In this document: piece after piece, positions 20,108 through 34,686 of the stretch
How the letters are laid out: each line of letters starts with the position of its first letter
Position numbering within the stretch: the stretch's first letter is position 1
Assembly (NCBI GenBank): GCA_033782935.1
Contig: JAWQEG010000508.1
Span: 367,501-431,500 of the forward strand
Source: Petrolisthes cinctipes
Taxonomy: Eukaryota > Arthropoda > Malacostraca > Decapoda > Porcellanidae
Direction: 5' to 3'
Length of the DNA stretch: 64,000 nt
Position numbers and translations under genes: made by a program
The notes under the pieces: model-generated
The model's database searches: none
The model's input: only the letters and a program-made list of their open reading frames with translations
Told to the model about the DNA's origin: nothing

Positions 20108-23100
20108 TGTACAGATACCTTCTGGGACCTCTAAATATAGAATTTTCGGGTGTTTTCGGACTGAATTTGAGATATCGATTTTTTGGCACCTAAAATGTCG
20201 ATTTTTAGCATGTTTTTAGCCTATATTTTGAAAATATTCTAGCACTGTGTAGGCATGTACAGATTGCTTCTGGGACCCCAAAATATTGAATTTTCGGGTG
20301 TTTTGAGCCTGAATTTGAGATATAAACGGGTACAGAAGATACATGCACATATTGACTTTGGGCATCTAAAATATCGATTTTCAGCATGTTTTGGGGCTGT
20401 ATTTTGAAAATACTCTAACACTGAGTAGGCATGTACAGATCGCTTCTGGGACCCCTAAATATCGAATTTTCGGGTGTTTTGGGACTGAATTTGAGATATC
20501 GACTTTTTGGCACCTAAAAGATCGATTTTTAGCATGTTTTTAGCCTATATTTTGAAAATATTCTAGCACTGAGTAGGCATGTACAGATTGCTTCTGGGAC
20601 CCCAAAATATTGAATTTTCGGGTGTTTTGAGCCTGAATTTGAGATATAAACGGGTACAGAAGATACATGCACATATTGACTTTGGGCACCAAAAATATCG
20701 ATTTTCAGCATGTTTTGGGCCTGAATTTTGAAAATACTCTAACACGGAGTAGGCATGAACAGATCGCTTCTGGAACCCCAAAATATCGAATTTTCGGGTG
20801 TTTAGGGCCAGAATTTGAGATATAAACGGGTACAGAAGATGCATGCACATATCGACTTTTGGGCACCTAAAAGATCGATTTTCAGTATGTTTTTGGCCTG
20901 TATTTTGAAAATACTCTAACACGGAGTAGGCATGTACAGATCGCTTCTGGGACCCCAAAATATCGAATTTTCGGGTGTTTAGGGCCATAATTTGAGATAT
21001 AAACGGGTACAGAAGATGCATGCACATATCGACTTTTGGGCACCTAAAAGATCGATTTTCAGTATGTTTTTGGCCTGTATTTTGAAAATACTCTAACACG
21101 GAGTAGGCATGTACAAATACCTTCTGGGACCTCTAAATATCGAATTTTCGGGTGTTATGGGACTGAATTTGAGATATCGATTTTTTTGGCACCTATGATA
21201 TTGATTTTTAGCATGTTTTTAGCCTATATTTTGAAAATATTATAGCACTGTGTAGGCATGTACAGATTGCTTCTGGGACCCCAAAATATTGAATTTTCGG
21301 GTGTTTTGAGCCTGAATTTGAGATATAAACGGGTACAGAAGATACATGCACATATTGACTTTGGGCATCTAAAATATCGATTTTCAGCATGTTTTGGGCC
21401 TGTATTTTGAAAATACTCTAACACTGAGTAGGCATGTACAGATTGCTTCTGGGACCCCAAAATATTGAATTTTCGGGTGTTTTGAGCCTGAATTTGAGAT
21501 ATAAACGGGTACAGAAGATAAATGCACATATTGACTTTGGGCATCTAAAATATCGATTTTCAGCATGTTTTGGGCCTGTATTTTGAAAATACTCTAACAC
21601 TGAGTAGGCATGTACAGATTGCTTCTGGGACCCCAAAATATTGAATTTTCGGGTGTTTTGAGCCTGAATTTGAGATATAAACGGGTACAGAAGATGCATG
21701 CACATATCGACTTTTGGGCACCTAAAAGATCGATTTTCAGTATGTTTTGAGCATGTATTTTGAAAATACTCTAACACGGAGTAGGCATGTACAGATCGCT
21801 TCTGGGACCCCTAAATATCGAATTTTCGGGTGTTTTGGGACTGAATTTGAGATATCGACTTTTTGGCACCTAAAAGATCGATTTTTAGCATGTTTTTAGC
21901 CTATATTTTGAAAATATTCTAGCACTGAGTAGGCATGTACAGATTGCTTCTGGGACCCCAAAATATTGAATTTTCGGGTGTTTTGAGCCTGAATTTGAGA
22001 TATAAACGGGTACAGAAGATACATGCACATATTGACTTTGGGCACCAAAAATATCGATTTTCAGCATGTTTTGGGCCTGAATTTTGAAAATACTCTAACA
22101 CGGAGTAGGCATGTACAGATCGCTTCTGGGACCACAAAATATCGATTTTTCGTGTGTTTAGGGCCAGAATTTGAGATATAAACGGGTACAGAAGATGCAT
22201 GCACATATCGACTTTTGGGCACCTAAGAGAACTATTTTCAGTATGTTTTTGGCCTGTATTTTGAAAATACTCTAACACGGAGTAGGCATGTACAGATACC
22301 TTCTGGGACCTCTAAATATCGAATTTTCGGGTGTTTTGGGACTGAATTTGAGATATCGATTTTTTGGCACCTAAAATGTCGATTTTTAGCATGTTTTTAG
22401 CCTATATTTTGAAAATAGTCTAGCACTGTGTAGGCATGTACAGATTGCTTCTGGGACCCCAAAATATTGAATTTTCGGGTGTTTTGAGCCTGAATTTGAG
22501 ATATAAACGGGTACAGAAGATACATGCACATATTGACTTTGGGCACCAAAAATATCGATTTTCAGCATGTTTTGGGCCTGAATTTTGAAAATACTCTAAC
22601 ACGGAGTAGGCATGTACAGATCGCTTCTGGGACCCCAAAATATCGAATTTTCGGGTGTTTAGGGCCAGAATTTGAGATATAAACGGGTACAGAAGATGCA
22701 TGCACATATCGACTTTTGGTCACCTAAAAGATCGATTTTCAGTATGTTTTTGGCCTGTATTTTGAAAATACTCTAACACGGAGTAGGCATGTACAGATAC
22801 CTTCTGGGACCTCTAAATATCGAATTTTCGGGTGTTTTGGGACTGAATTTGAGATATCGATTTTTTGGCACCTAAAATGTCGATTTTTAGCATGTTTTTA
22901 GCCTATATTTTGAAAATATTCTAGCACTGTGTAGGCATGTACAGATTGCTTCTGGGACCCCAAAATATTGAATTTTCGGGTGTTTTGAGCCTGAATTTGA
23001 GATATAAACGGGTACAGAAGATGCATGCACATATTGACTTTGGGTATCTAAAATATCGATTTTCAGCATGTCTTGGGTCTGTATTTTGAAAATACTCTAA

Positions 23101-24940
23101 CACTGAGTAGGCATGTACAGATCGCTTCTGGGACCCCTAAATATCGAATTTTCGGGTGTTTTGGGACTGAATTTGAGATATCGACTTTTTGGCACCTAAA
23201 AGATCGATTTTTAGCATGTTTTTAGCCTATATTTTGAAAATATTCTAGCACTGAGTAGGCATGTACAGATTGCTTCTGGGACCCCAAAATATTGAATTTT
23301 CGGGTGTTTTGAGCCTGAATTTGAGATATAAACGGGTACAGAAGATACATGCACATATTGACTTTGGGCACCAAAAATATCGATTTTCAGCATGTTTTGG
23401 GCCTGAATTTTGAAAATACTCTAACACGGAGTAGGCATGTACAGATCGCTTCTGGGACCACAAAATATCGATTTTTCGGGTGTTTAGGGCCAGAATTTGA
23501 GATATAAACGGGTACAGAAGATGCATGCACATATCGACTTTTGGGCACCTAAGAGATCTATTTTCAGTATGTTTTTGGCCTGTATTTTGAAAATACTCTA
23601 ACACGGAGTAGGCATGTACAGATACCTTCTGGGACCTCTAAATATCGAATTTTCGGGTGTTTTCGGACTGAATTTGAGATATCGATTTTTTGGCACCTAA
23701 AATGTCGATTTTTAGCATGTTTTTAGCCTATACTTTGAAAATATTCTAGCACTGTGTAGGCATGTACAGATTGCTTCTGGGACCCCAAAATATTGAATTT
23801 TCGGGTGTTTTGAGCCTGAATTTGAGATATAAACGGGTACAGAAGATACATGCACATATTGACTTTGGGCACCAAAAATATCGATTTTCAGCATGTTTTG
23901 GGCCTGAATTTTGAAAATACTCTAACACGGAGTAGGCATGTACAGATCGCTTCTGGGACCCCAAAATATCGAATTTTCGGGGGTTTAGGGCCAGAATTTG
24001 AGATATAAACGGGTACAGAAGATGCATGCACATATCGACTTTTGGTCACCTAAAAGATCGATTTTCAGTATGTTTTTGGCCTGTATTTTGAAAATACTCT
24101 AACACGGAGTAGGCATGTACAGATACCTTCTGGGACCTCTAAATATTGAATTTTCGGGTGTTTTGGGACTGAATTTGAGATATCGATTTTTTGGCACCTA
24201 AAATGTCGATTTTTAGCATGTTTTTAGCCTATATTTTGAAAATATTCTAGCACTGTGTAGGCATGTACAGATTGCTTCTGGGACCCCAAAATATTGAATT
24301 TTCGGGTGTTTTGAGCCTGAATTTGAGATATAAACGGGTACAGAAGATGCATGCACATATTGACTTTGGGTATCTAAAATATCGATTTTCAGCATGTTTT
24401 GGGGCTGTATTTTGAAAATACTCTAACACTGAGTAGGCATGTACAGATCGCTTCTGGGACCCCTAAATATCGAATTTTCGGGTGTTTTGGGACTGAATTT
24501 GAGATATCGACTTTTTGGCACCTAAAAGATCGATTTTTAGCATGTTTTTAGCCTATATTTTGAAAATATTCTAGCACTGAGTAGGCATGTACAGATTGCT
24601 TCTGGGACCCCAAAATATTGAATTTTCGGGTGTTTTGAGCCTGAATTTGAGATATAAACGGGTACAGAAGATACATGCACATATTGACTTTGGGCACCAA
24701 AAATATCGATTTTCAGCATGTTTTGGGCCTGAATTTTGAAAATACTCTAACACGGAGTAGGCATGTACAGATCGCTTCTGGAACCCCAAAATATCGAATT
24801 TTCGGGTGTTTAGGGCCAGAATTTGAGATATAAACGGGTACAGAAGATGCATGCACATATCGACTTTTGGGCACCTAAAAGATCGATTTTCAGTATGTTT
24901 TTGGCCTGTATTTTAAAAATACTCTAACACGGAGTAGGCA
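20108..24940 (+). repeat. HOR block 6: copy of 1180-5.9 kb (shift 18,928)
   Basis: HORs start at 20108 (324), 20432 (678), 21110 (678), 21788 (501), 22289 (501), 22790 (324), 23114 (501), 23615 (501), 24116 (324) and 24440 (501). Order and lengths match 1180-5511 at a constant shift of 18,928. The last unit has one B where 5512-6189 has two. The B-prime monomer at 22112 shares the rare CGTGTGTTTAGG with 10983, so a second relationship (shift 11,129) holds from 10983 to about 13.6 kb. Confidence 0.92.
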
Positions 24941-27900
24941 TGTACAGATATCTTCTGGGACCCCTAAATATCGAATTTTCGGGTGTTTTGGGACTGAATT
25001 TGAGATATCGATTTTTTGGCACCTAAAATGTCGATTTTTAGCATGTTTTTAGCCTATATTTTGAAAATATTCTAGCACTGTGTAGGCATGTACAGATTGC
25101 TTCTGGGACCCCAAAATATTGAATTTTCGGGTGTTTTGAGCCTGAATTTGGGATATAAACGGGTACAGAAGATACATGCACATATTGACTTTGGGCATCT
25201 AAAATATCGATTTTCAGCATGTTTTGGGCCTGTATTTTGAAAATACTCTAACACTGAGTAGGCATGTACAGATTGCTTCTGGGACCCCAAAATATTGAAT
25301 TTTCGGGTGTTTTGAGCCCGAATTTGAGATATAAACGGGTACAGAAGATACATGCACATATTGACTTTGGGCACCTAAAAGATCGATTTTCAGCATGTTT
25401 TAGGCCTGTATTTTGAAAATGCTTTAACACGGAGTAGGCATGTACAGATCGCTTCTGGGACCCCAAAATATCGAATTTTCGGGTGTTTAGGGCCAGAATT
25501 TGAGATATAAACGGGTACAGAAGATGCATGCACATATCGACTTTTGGGCACCTAAAAGATCGATTTTCAGTATGTTTTTGGCCTGTATTTTGAAAATACT
25601 CTAACACGGAGTAGGCATGTACAAATACCTTCTGGGACCTCTAAATATCGAATTTTCGGGTGTTATGGAACTGAATTTGAGATATCGATTTTTTGGCACC
25701 TATGATATTGATTTTTAGCATGTTTTTAGCCTATATTTTGAAAATATTATAGCACTGTGTAGGCATGTACAGATTGCTTCTGGGACCCCAAAATATTGAA
25801 TTTTCGGGTGTTTTGAGCCTGAATTTGAGATATAAACGGGTACAGAAGATACATGCACATATTGACTTTGGGCATCTAAAATATCGATTTTCAGCATGTT
25901 TTGGGCCTGTATTTTGAAAATACTCTAACACTGAGTAGGCATGTACAGATTGCTTCTGGGACCCCAAAATATTGAATTTTCGGGTGTTTTGAGCCTGAAT
26001 TTGAGATATAAACGGGTACAGAAGATACATGCACATATTGACTTTGGGCACCAAAAATATCGATTTTCAGCATGTTTTGGGCCTGTATTTTAAAAATACT
26101 CTAACACGGAGTAGGCATGTACAGATCGCTTCTGGGACCCCAAAATATCGAATTTTCGGGTGTTTAGGGCCAGAATTTGAGATATAAACGGGTACAGAAG
26201 ATGCATGCACATATCGACTTTTGGGCACCTAAAAGATCGATTTTCAGTATGTTTTTGGCCTGTATTTTGAAAATACTCTAACACGGAGTAGGCATGTACA
26301 AATACCTTCTGGGACCTCTAAATATCGAATTTTCGGGTGTTATGGGACTGAATTTGAGATATCGATTTTTTGGAACCTATGATATTGATTTTTAGCATGT
26401 TTTTAGCCTATATTTTGAAAATATTATAGCACTGTGTAGGCATGTACAGATTGCTTCTGGGACCCCAAAATATTGAATTTTCGGGTGTTTTGAGCCTGAA
26501 TTTGAGATATAAACGGGTACAGAAGATACATGCACATATTGACTTTGGGCATCTAAAATATCGATTTTCAGCATGTTTTGGGGCTGTATTTTGAAAATAC
26601 TCTAACACTGAGTAGGCATGTACAGATCGCTTCTGGGACCCCTAAATATCGAATTTTCGGGTGTTTTGGGACTGAATTTGAGATATCGACTTTTTGGCAC
26701 CTAAAAGATCGATTTTTAGCATGTTTTTAGCCTATATTTTGAAAATATTCTAGCACTGAGTAGGCATGTACAGATTGCTTCTGGAACCCCAAAATATTGA
26801 ATTTTCGGGTGTTTTGAGCCTGAATTTGAGATATAAACGGGTACAGAAGATACATACACATATTGACTTTGGGCACCAAAAATATCGATTTTCAGCATGT
26901 TTTGGGCCTGAATTTTGAAAATACTCTAACACGGAGTAGGCATGTACAGAACGCTTCTGGAACCCCAAAATATCGAATTTTCGGGTGTTTAGGGCCAGAA
27001 TTTGAGATATAAACGGGTACAGAAGATGCATGCACATATCGACTTTTGGGCACCTAAAAGATCGATTTTCAGTATGTTTTTGGCCTGTATTTTGAAAATA
27101 CTCTAACACGGAGTAGGCATGTACAGATATCTTCTGGGACCCCTAAATATCGAATTTTCGGGTGTTTTGGGACTGAATTTGAGATATCGATTTTTTGGCA
27201 CCTAAAATGTCGATTTTTAGCATGTTTTTAGCCTATATTTTGAAAATATTCTAGCACTGTGTAGGCATGTACAGATTGCTTCTGGGACCCCAAAATATTG
27301 AATTTTCGGGTGTTTTGAGCCTGAATTTGGGATATAAACGGGTACAGAAGATACATGCACATATTGACTTTGGGCATCTAAAATATCGATTTTCAGCATG
27401 TTTTGGGCCTGTATTTTGAAAATACTCTAACACTGAGTAGGCATGTACAGATTGCTTCTGGGACCCCAAAATATTGAATTTTCGGGTGTTTTGAGCCTGA
27501 ATTTGAGATATAAACGGGTACAGAAGATATATGCACATATTGACTTTGAGCACCAAAAATATCGATTTTCTGCATGTTTTGGGCCTGTATTTTGAAAATA
27601 CTCTAACACGGAGTAGGCATGTACAGATCGCTTCTGGGACCCCAAAATATCGAATTTTCGGGTGTTTAGGGCCAGAATTTGAGATATAAACGGGTACAGA
27701 AGATGCATGCACATATCGACTTTTGGGCACCTAAAAGATCGATTTTCAGTATGTTTTTGGCCTGTATTTTGAAAATACTCTAACACGGAGTAGGCATGTA
27801 CAAATACCTTCTGGGACCTCTAAATATCGAATTTTCGGGTGTTATGGGACTGAATTTGAGAAATCGATTTTTTGGCACCTATGATATTGATTTTTAGCAT

Positions 27901-30900
27901 GTTTTTAGCCTATATTTTGAAAATATTATAGCACTGTGTAGGCATGTACAGATTGCTTCTGGGACCCCAAAATATTGAATTTTCGGGTGTTTTGAGCCTG
28001 AATTTGAGATATAAACGGGTACAGAAGATACATGCACATATTGACTTTGGGCATCTAAAATATCGATTTTCAGCATGTTTTGGGCCTGTATTTTGAAAAT
28101 ACTCTAACACTGAGTAGGCATGTACAGATTGCTTCTGGGACCACAAAATATTGAATTTTCGGGTGTTTTGAGCCTGAATTTGAGATATAAACGGGTACAG
28201 AAGATACATGCACATATTGACTTTGGGCATCTAAAATATCGATTTTCAGCATGTTTTGGGCCTGTATTTTGAAAATACTCTAACACTGAGAAGGCATGTA
28301 CAGATTGCTTCTGGGACCCCAAAATATTGAATTTTCGGGTGTTTTGAGCCTGAATTTGAGATATAAACGGGTACAGAAGATACATGCACATATTGACTTT
28401 GGGCACCAAAAATATCGATTTTCAGCATGTTTTGGGCCTGTATTTTGAAAATACTCTAACACGGAGTAGGCATGTACAGATCGCTTCTGGGACCCCAAAA
28501 TATCGAATTTTCGGGTGTTTAGGGCCATAATTTGAGATATAAACGGGTACAGAAGATGCATGCACATATCGACTTTTGGGCACCTAAAAGATCGATTTTC
28601 AGTATGTTTTTGGCCTGTATTTTGAAAATACTCTAACACGGAGTAGGCATGTACAAATACCTTCTGGGACCTCTAAATATCGAATTTTCGGGTGTTATGG
28701 GACTGAATTTGAGATATCGATTTTTTGGCTCCTATGATATTGATTTTTAGCATGTTTTTAGCCTATATTTTGAAAATATTATAGCACTGTGTAGGCATGT
28801 ACAGATTGCTTCTGGGACCCCAAAATATTGAATTTTCGGGTGTTTCGAGCCTGAATTTGAGATATAAACGGGTACAGAAGATACATGCACATATTGACTT
28901 TGGGCATCTAAAAGATCGATTTTCAGCATGTTTTGGGCCTGTATTTTGAAAATACTCTAACACTGAGTAGGCATGTACAGATTGCTTCTGGGACCCCAAA
29001 ATATTGAATTTTCGGGTGTTTTGAGCCTGAATTTGAGATATAAACGGGTACAGAAGATACATGCACATATTGACTTTGGGCACCAAAAATATCGATTTTC
29101 AGCATGTTTTGGGCCTGTATTTTGAAAATACTCTAACACGGAGTAGGCATGTACAGATCGCTTCTGGGACCCCAAAATATCGAATTTTCGGGTGTTTAGG
29201 GCCAGAATTTGAGATATAAACGGGTACAGAAGATGCATGCACATATCGACTTTTGGGCACCTAAAAGATCGATTTTCAGTATGTTTTTGGCCTGTATTTT
29301 GAAAATACTCTAACACGGAGTAGGCATGTACAGATACCTTCTGGGACCTCTAAATATCGAATTTTCGGGTGTTTTCGGACTGAATTTGAGATATCGATTT
29401 TTTGGCACCTAAAATGTCGATTTTTAGCATGTTTTTAGCCTATACTTTGAAAATATTCTAGCACTGTGTAGGCATGTACAGATTGCTTCTGGGACCCCAA
29501 AATATTGAATTTTCGGGTGTTTTGAGCCTGAATTTGAGATATAAACGGGTACAGAAGATACATGCACATATTGACTTTGGGCACCAAAAATATCGATTTT
29601 CAGCATGTTTTGGGCCTGAATTTTGAAAATACTCTAACACGGAGTAGGCATGTACAGATCGCTTCTGGGACCCCAAAATATCGAATTTTCGGGTGTTTAC
29701 GGCCAGAATTTGAGATATAAACGGGTACAGAAGATGCATGCACATATCGACTTTTGGTCACCTAAAAGATCGATTTTCAGTATGTTTTTGGCCTGTATTT
29801 TGAAAATACTCTAACACGGAGTAGGCATGTACAGATACCTTCTGGGACCTCTAAATATTGAATTTTCGGGTGTTTTGGGACTGAATTTGAGATATCGATT
29901 TTTTGGCACCTAAAATGTCGATTTTTAGCATGTTTTTAGCCTATATTTTGAAAATATTCTAGCACTGTGTAGGCATGTACAGATTGCTTCTGGGACCCCA
30001 AAATATTGAATTTTCGGGTGTTTTGAGCCTGAATTTGAGATATAAACGGGTACAGAAGATGCATGCACATATTGACTTTGGGTATCTAAAATATCGATTT
30101 TCAGCATGTTTTGGGGCTGTATTTTGAAAATACTCTAACACTGAGTAGGCATGTACAGATCGCTTCTGGGACCCCTAAATATCGAATTTTCGGGTGTTTT
30201 GGGACTGAATTTGAGATATCGACTTTTTGGCACCTAAAAGATCGATTTTTAGCATGTTTTTAGCCTATATTTTGAAAATATTCTAGCACTGAGTAGGCAT
30301 GTACAGATTGCTTCTGGGACCCCAAAATATTGAATTTTCGGGTGTTTTGAGCCTGAATTTGAGATATAAACGGGTACAGAAGATACATGCACATATTGAC
30401 TTTGGGCACCAAAAATATCGATTTTCAGCATGTTTTGGGCCTGAATTTTGAAAATACTCTAACACGGAGTAGGCATGTACAGATCGCTTTTGGGACCCCA
30501 AAATATCGAATTTTCGGGTGTTTAGGGCCAGAATTTGAGATATAAACGGGTACAGAAGATGCATGCACATATCGACTTTTGGGCACCTAAAAGATCGATT
30601 TTCAGTATGTTTTTGGCCTGTATTTTAAAAATACTCTAACACGGAGTAGGCATGTACAGATATCTTCTGGGACCCCTAAATATCGAATTTTCGGGTGTTT
30701 TGGGACTGAATTTGAGATATCGATTTTTTGGCACCTAAAATGTCGATTTTTAGCATGTTTTTAGCCTATATTTTGAAAATATTCTAGCACTGTGTAGGCA
30801 TGTACAGATTGCTTCTGGGACCCCAAAATATTGAATTTTCGGGTGTTTTGAGCCTGAATTTGGGATATAAACGGGTACAGAAGATACATGCACATATTGA

Positions 30901-33900
30901 CTTTGGGCATCTAAAATATCGATTTTCAGCATGTTTTGGGCCTGTATTTTGAAAATACTCTAACACTGAGTAGGCATGTACAGATTGCTTCTGGGACCCC
31001 AAAATATTGAATTTTCGGGTGTTTTGAGCCTGAATTTGAGATATAAACGGGTACAGAAGATACATGCACATATTGACTTTGGGCACCAAAAATATCGATT
31101 TTCAGCATGTTTTGGGCCTGTATTTTGAAAATACTCTAACACGGAGTAGGCATGTACAGATCGCTTCTGGGACCCCAAAATATCGAATTTTCGGGTGTTT
31201 AGGGCCAGAATTTGAGATATAAACGGGTACAGAAGATGCATGCACATATCGACTTTTGGGCACCTAAAAGATCGATTTTCAGTATGTTTTTGGCCTGTAT
31301 TTTGAAAATACTCTAACACGGAGTAGGCATGTACAAATACCTTCTGGGACCTCTAAATATCGAATTTTCGGGTGTTATGGGACTGAATTTGAGATATCGA
31401 TTTTTTGGAACCTATGATATTGATTTTTAGCATGTTTTTAGCCTATATTTTGAAAATATTATAGCACTGTGTAGGCATGTACAGATTGCTTCTGGGACCC
31501 CAAAATATTGAATTTTCGGGTGTTTTGAGCCTGAATTTGAGATATAAACGGGTACAGAAGATACATGCACATATTGACTTTGGGCATCTAAAAGATCGAT
31601 TTTCAGCATGTTTTGGGGCTGTATTTTGAAAATACTCTAACACTGAGTAGGCATGTACAGATCGCTTCTGGGACCCCTAAATATCGAATTTTCGGGTGTT
31701 TTGGGACTGAATTTGAGATATCGACTTTTTGGCACCTAAAAGATCGATTTTTAGCATGTTTTTAGCCTATATTTTGAAAATATTCTAGCACTGAGTAGGC
31801 ATGTACAGATTGCTTCTGGAACCCCAAAATATTGAATTTTCGGGTGTTTTGAGCCTGAATTTGAGATATAAACGGGTACAGAAGATACATACACATATTG
31901 ACTTTGGGCACCAAAAATATCGATTTTCAGCATGTTTTGGGTCTGAATTTTGAAAATACTCTAACACGGAGTAGGCATGTACAGATCGCTTCTGGAACCC
32001 CAAAATATCGAATTTTCGGGTGTTTAGGGCCAGAATTTGAGATATAAACGGGTACAGAAGATGCATGCACATATCGACTTTTGGGCACCTAAAAGATCGA
32101 TTTTCAGTATGTTTTTGGCCTGTATTTTGAAAATACTCTAACACGGAGTAGGCATGTACAGATATCTTCTGGGACCCCTAAATATCGAATTTTCGGGTGT
32201 TTTGGGACTGAATTTGAGATATCGATTTTTTGGCACCTAAAATGTCGATTTTTAGCATGTTTTTAGCCTATATTTTGAAAATATTCTAGCACTGTGTAGG
32301 CATGTACAGATTGCTTCTGGGACCCCAAAATATTGAATTTTCGGGTGTTTTGAGCCTGAATTTGGGATATAAACGGGTACAGAAGATACATGCACATATT
32401 GACTTTGGGCATCTAAAATATCGATTTTCAGCATGTTTTGGGCCTGTATTTTGAAAATACTCTAACACTGAGTAGGCATGTACAGATTGCTTCTGGGACC
32501 CCAAAATATTGAATTTTCGGGTGTTTTGAGCCTGAATTTGAGATATAAACGGGTACAGAAGATATATGCACATATTGACTTTGAGCACCAAAAATATCGA
32601 TTTTCAGCATGTTTTGGGCCTGTATTTTGAAAATACTCTAACACGGAGTAGGCATGTACAGATCGCTTCTGGGACCCCAAAATATCGAATTTTCGGGTGT
32701 TTAGGGCCAGAATTTGAGATATAAACGGGTACAGAAGATGCATGCACATATCGACTTTTGGGCACCTAAAAGATCGATTTTCAGTATGTTTTTGGCCTGT
32801 ATTTTGAAAATACTCTAACACGGAGTAGGCATGTACAAATACCTTCTGGGACCTCTAAATATCGAATTTTCGGGTGTTATGGGACTGAATTTGAGAAATC
32901 GATTTTTTGGCACCTATGATATTGATTTTTAGCATGTTTTTAGCCTATATTTTGAAAATATTATAGCACTGTGTAGGCATGTACAGATTGCTTCTGGGAC
33001 CCCAAAATATTGAATTTTCGGGTGTTTTGAGCCTGAATTTGAGATATAAACGGGTACAGAAGATACATGCACATATTGACTTTGGGCATCTAAAATATCG
33101 ATTTTCAGCATGTTTTGGGCCTGTATTTTGAAAATACTCTAACACTGAGTAGGCATGTACAGATTGCTTCTGGGACCACAAAATATTGAATTTTCGGGTG
33201 TTTTGAGCCTGAATTTGAGATATAAACGGGTACAGAAGATACATGCACATATTGACTTTGGGCATCTAAAATATCGATTTTCAGCATGTTTTGGGCCTGT
33301 ATTTTGAAAATACTCTAACACTGAGTAGGCATGTACAGATTGCTTCTGGGACCCCAAAATATTGAATTTTCGGGTGTTTTGAGCCTGAATTTGAGATATA
33401 AACGGGTACAGAAGATACATGCACATATTGACTTTGGGCACCAAAAATATCGATTTTCAGCATGTTTTGGGCCTGTATTTTGAAAATACTCTAACACGGA
33501 GTAGGCATGTACAGATCGCTTCTGGGACCCCAAAATATCGAATTTTCGGGTGTTTAGGGCCAGAATTTGAGATATAAACGGGTACAGAAGATGCATGCAC
33601 ATATCGACTTTTGGGCACCTAAAAGATCGATTTTCAGTATGTTTTTGGCCTGTATTTTGAAAATACTCTAACACGGAGTAGGCATGTACAAATACCTTCT
33701 GGGACCTCTAAATATCGAATTTTCGGGTGTTATGGGACTGAATTTGAGATATCGATTTTTTGGCTCCTATGATATTGATTTTTAGCATGTTTTTAGCCTA
33801 TATTTTGAAAATATTATAGCACTGTGTAGACATGTACAGATTGCTTCTGGGACCCCAAAATATTGAATTTTCGGGTGTTTCGAGCCTGAATTTGAGATAT

Positions 33901-34185
33901 AAACGGGTACAGAAGATACATGCACATATTGACTTTGGGCATCTAAAAGATCGATTTTCAGCATGTTTTGGGCCTGTATTTTGAAAATACTCTAACACTG
34001 AGTAGGCATGTACAGATTGCTTCTGGGACCCCAAAATATTGAATTTTCGGGTGTTTTGAGCCAGAATTTGAGATATAAACGGGTACAGAAGATGCATGCA
34101 CATATCGACTTTTGGGCACCTAAAAGATCGATTTTCAGTAGGTTTTTGGCCTGTATTTTGAAAATACTCTAACACGGAGTAGGCA
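23615..34185 (+). repeat. Tandem duplication, 5,712-bp unit (second copy 4,859 bp)
   Basis: The first copy is 23615-29326. The second is 29327-34185, shorter by 677+176 = 853 bases, that is by whole HOR or monomer units. The short monomers at 23615 and 29327 share two unusual marks, GTTTTCGGACTG and CCTATACTTTG. The 853-bp HORs at 27797 and 32832 are counterparts and share TTGAGAAATCG and GGACCACAAAATATTG. Both losses keep monomer phase, as expected of unequal homologous exchange. Confidence 0.9.
24941..29326 (+). repeat. HOR block 7: A-rich subfamily (677 and 853-bp HORs)
   Basis: HORs start at 24941 (677), 25618 (677), 26295 (324), 26619 (501), 27120 (677), 27797 (853) and 28650 (677). Extra A monomers sit between S and B: S-A-A-B and, at 27797-28649, S-A-A-A-B. 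B is always last. Short monomers here are S3 (148-bp form) or S1 starting TGTACAGATATC. The 1-bp substitutions TTTGGGATAT and GGAACC recur among these units. Confidence 0.92.
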
Positions 34186-34686
34186 TGTATAAATACCTTC
34201 TGGGACCTCTAAATATCAAATTTTCGGGTGTTATGGGACTGAATTTGAGATATCGATTTTTTGGCACCTATGATATTGATTTTTAGCATGTTTTTAGCCT
34301 ATATTTTGAAAATATTATAGCACTGTGTAGGCATGTACAGATTGCTTCTGGGACCCCAAAATATTGAATTTTCGGGTGTTTTGAGCCTGAATTTGAGATA
34401 TAAACGGGTACAGAAGATACATGCACATATTGACTTTGGGCATCTAAAATATCGATTTTCAGCATGTTTTGGGCCTGTATTTTGAAAATACTCTAACACT
34501 GAGTAGGCATGTACAGATTGCTTCTGGGACCTCAAAATATTGAATTTTCGGGTGGTTTGAGCCTGAATTTGAGATATAAACGGGTACTGAAGATGCATGC
34601 ACATATCGACTTTTGGGCACCTAAAAGATCGATTTTCAGTATGTTTTGAGCATGTATTTTGAAAATACTCTAACACGGAGTAGGCA
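29327..34686 (+). repeat. HOR block 8: second copy of the 5.7-kb segment
   Basis: HORs start at 29327 (501), 29828 (324), 30152 (501), 30653 (677), 31330 (324), 31654 (501), 32155 (677), 32832 (853), 33685 (501) and 34186 (501). Order matches 23615 onward: shift 5,712 through the start of 31330, then 5,035 because one 677-bp unit is missing. A further 176-bp A is missing at the end (33685 unit 501, versus 677 at 28650). Confidence 0.92.

Larger units (their letters stand above)
3509..20431 (+). repeat. Pair of long copies at shift 9,950 then 9,449
   Basis: About 3.5-8.3 kb matches 13.5-18.3 kb at shift 9,950. After a 501-bp loss in the second copy, 8.8-10.98 kb matches 18.3-20.43 kb at shift 9,449. 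The match stops where 10983 is a B-prime and 20432 is an S2. The S at 10659 and 20108 share ATATAGAATTTTC. Differences seen include T versus A in GCCTTTATTTTT/GCCTATATTTTT (6983/16933). This is the largest copied segment in the window, about 7 kb. Confidence 0.88.
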
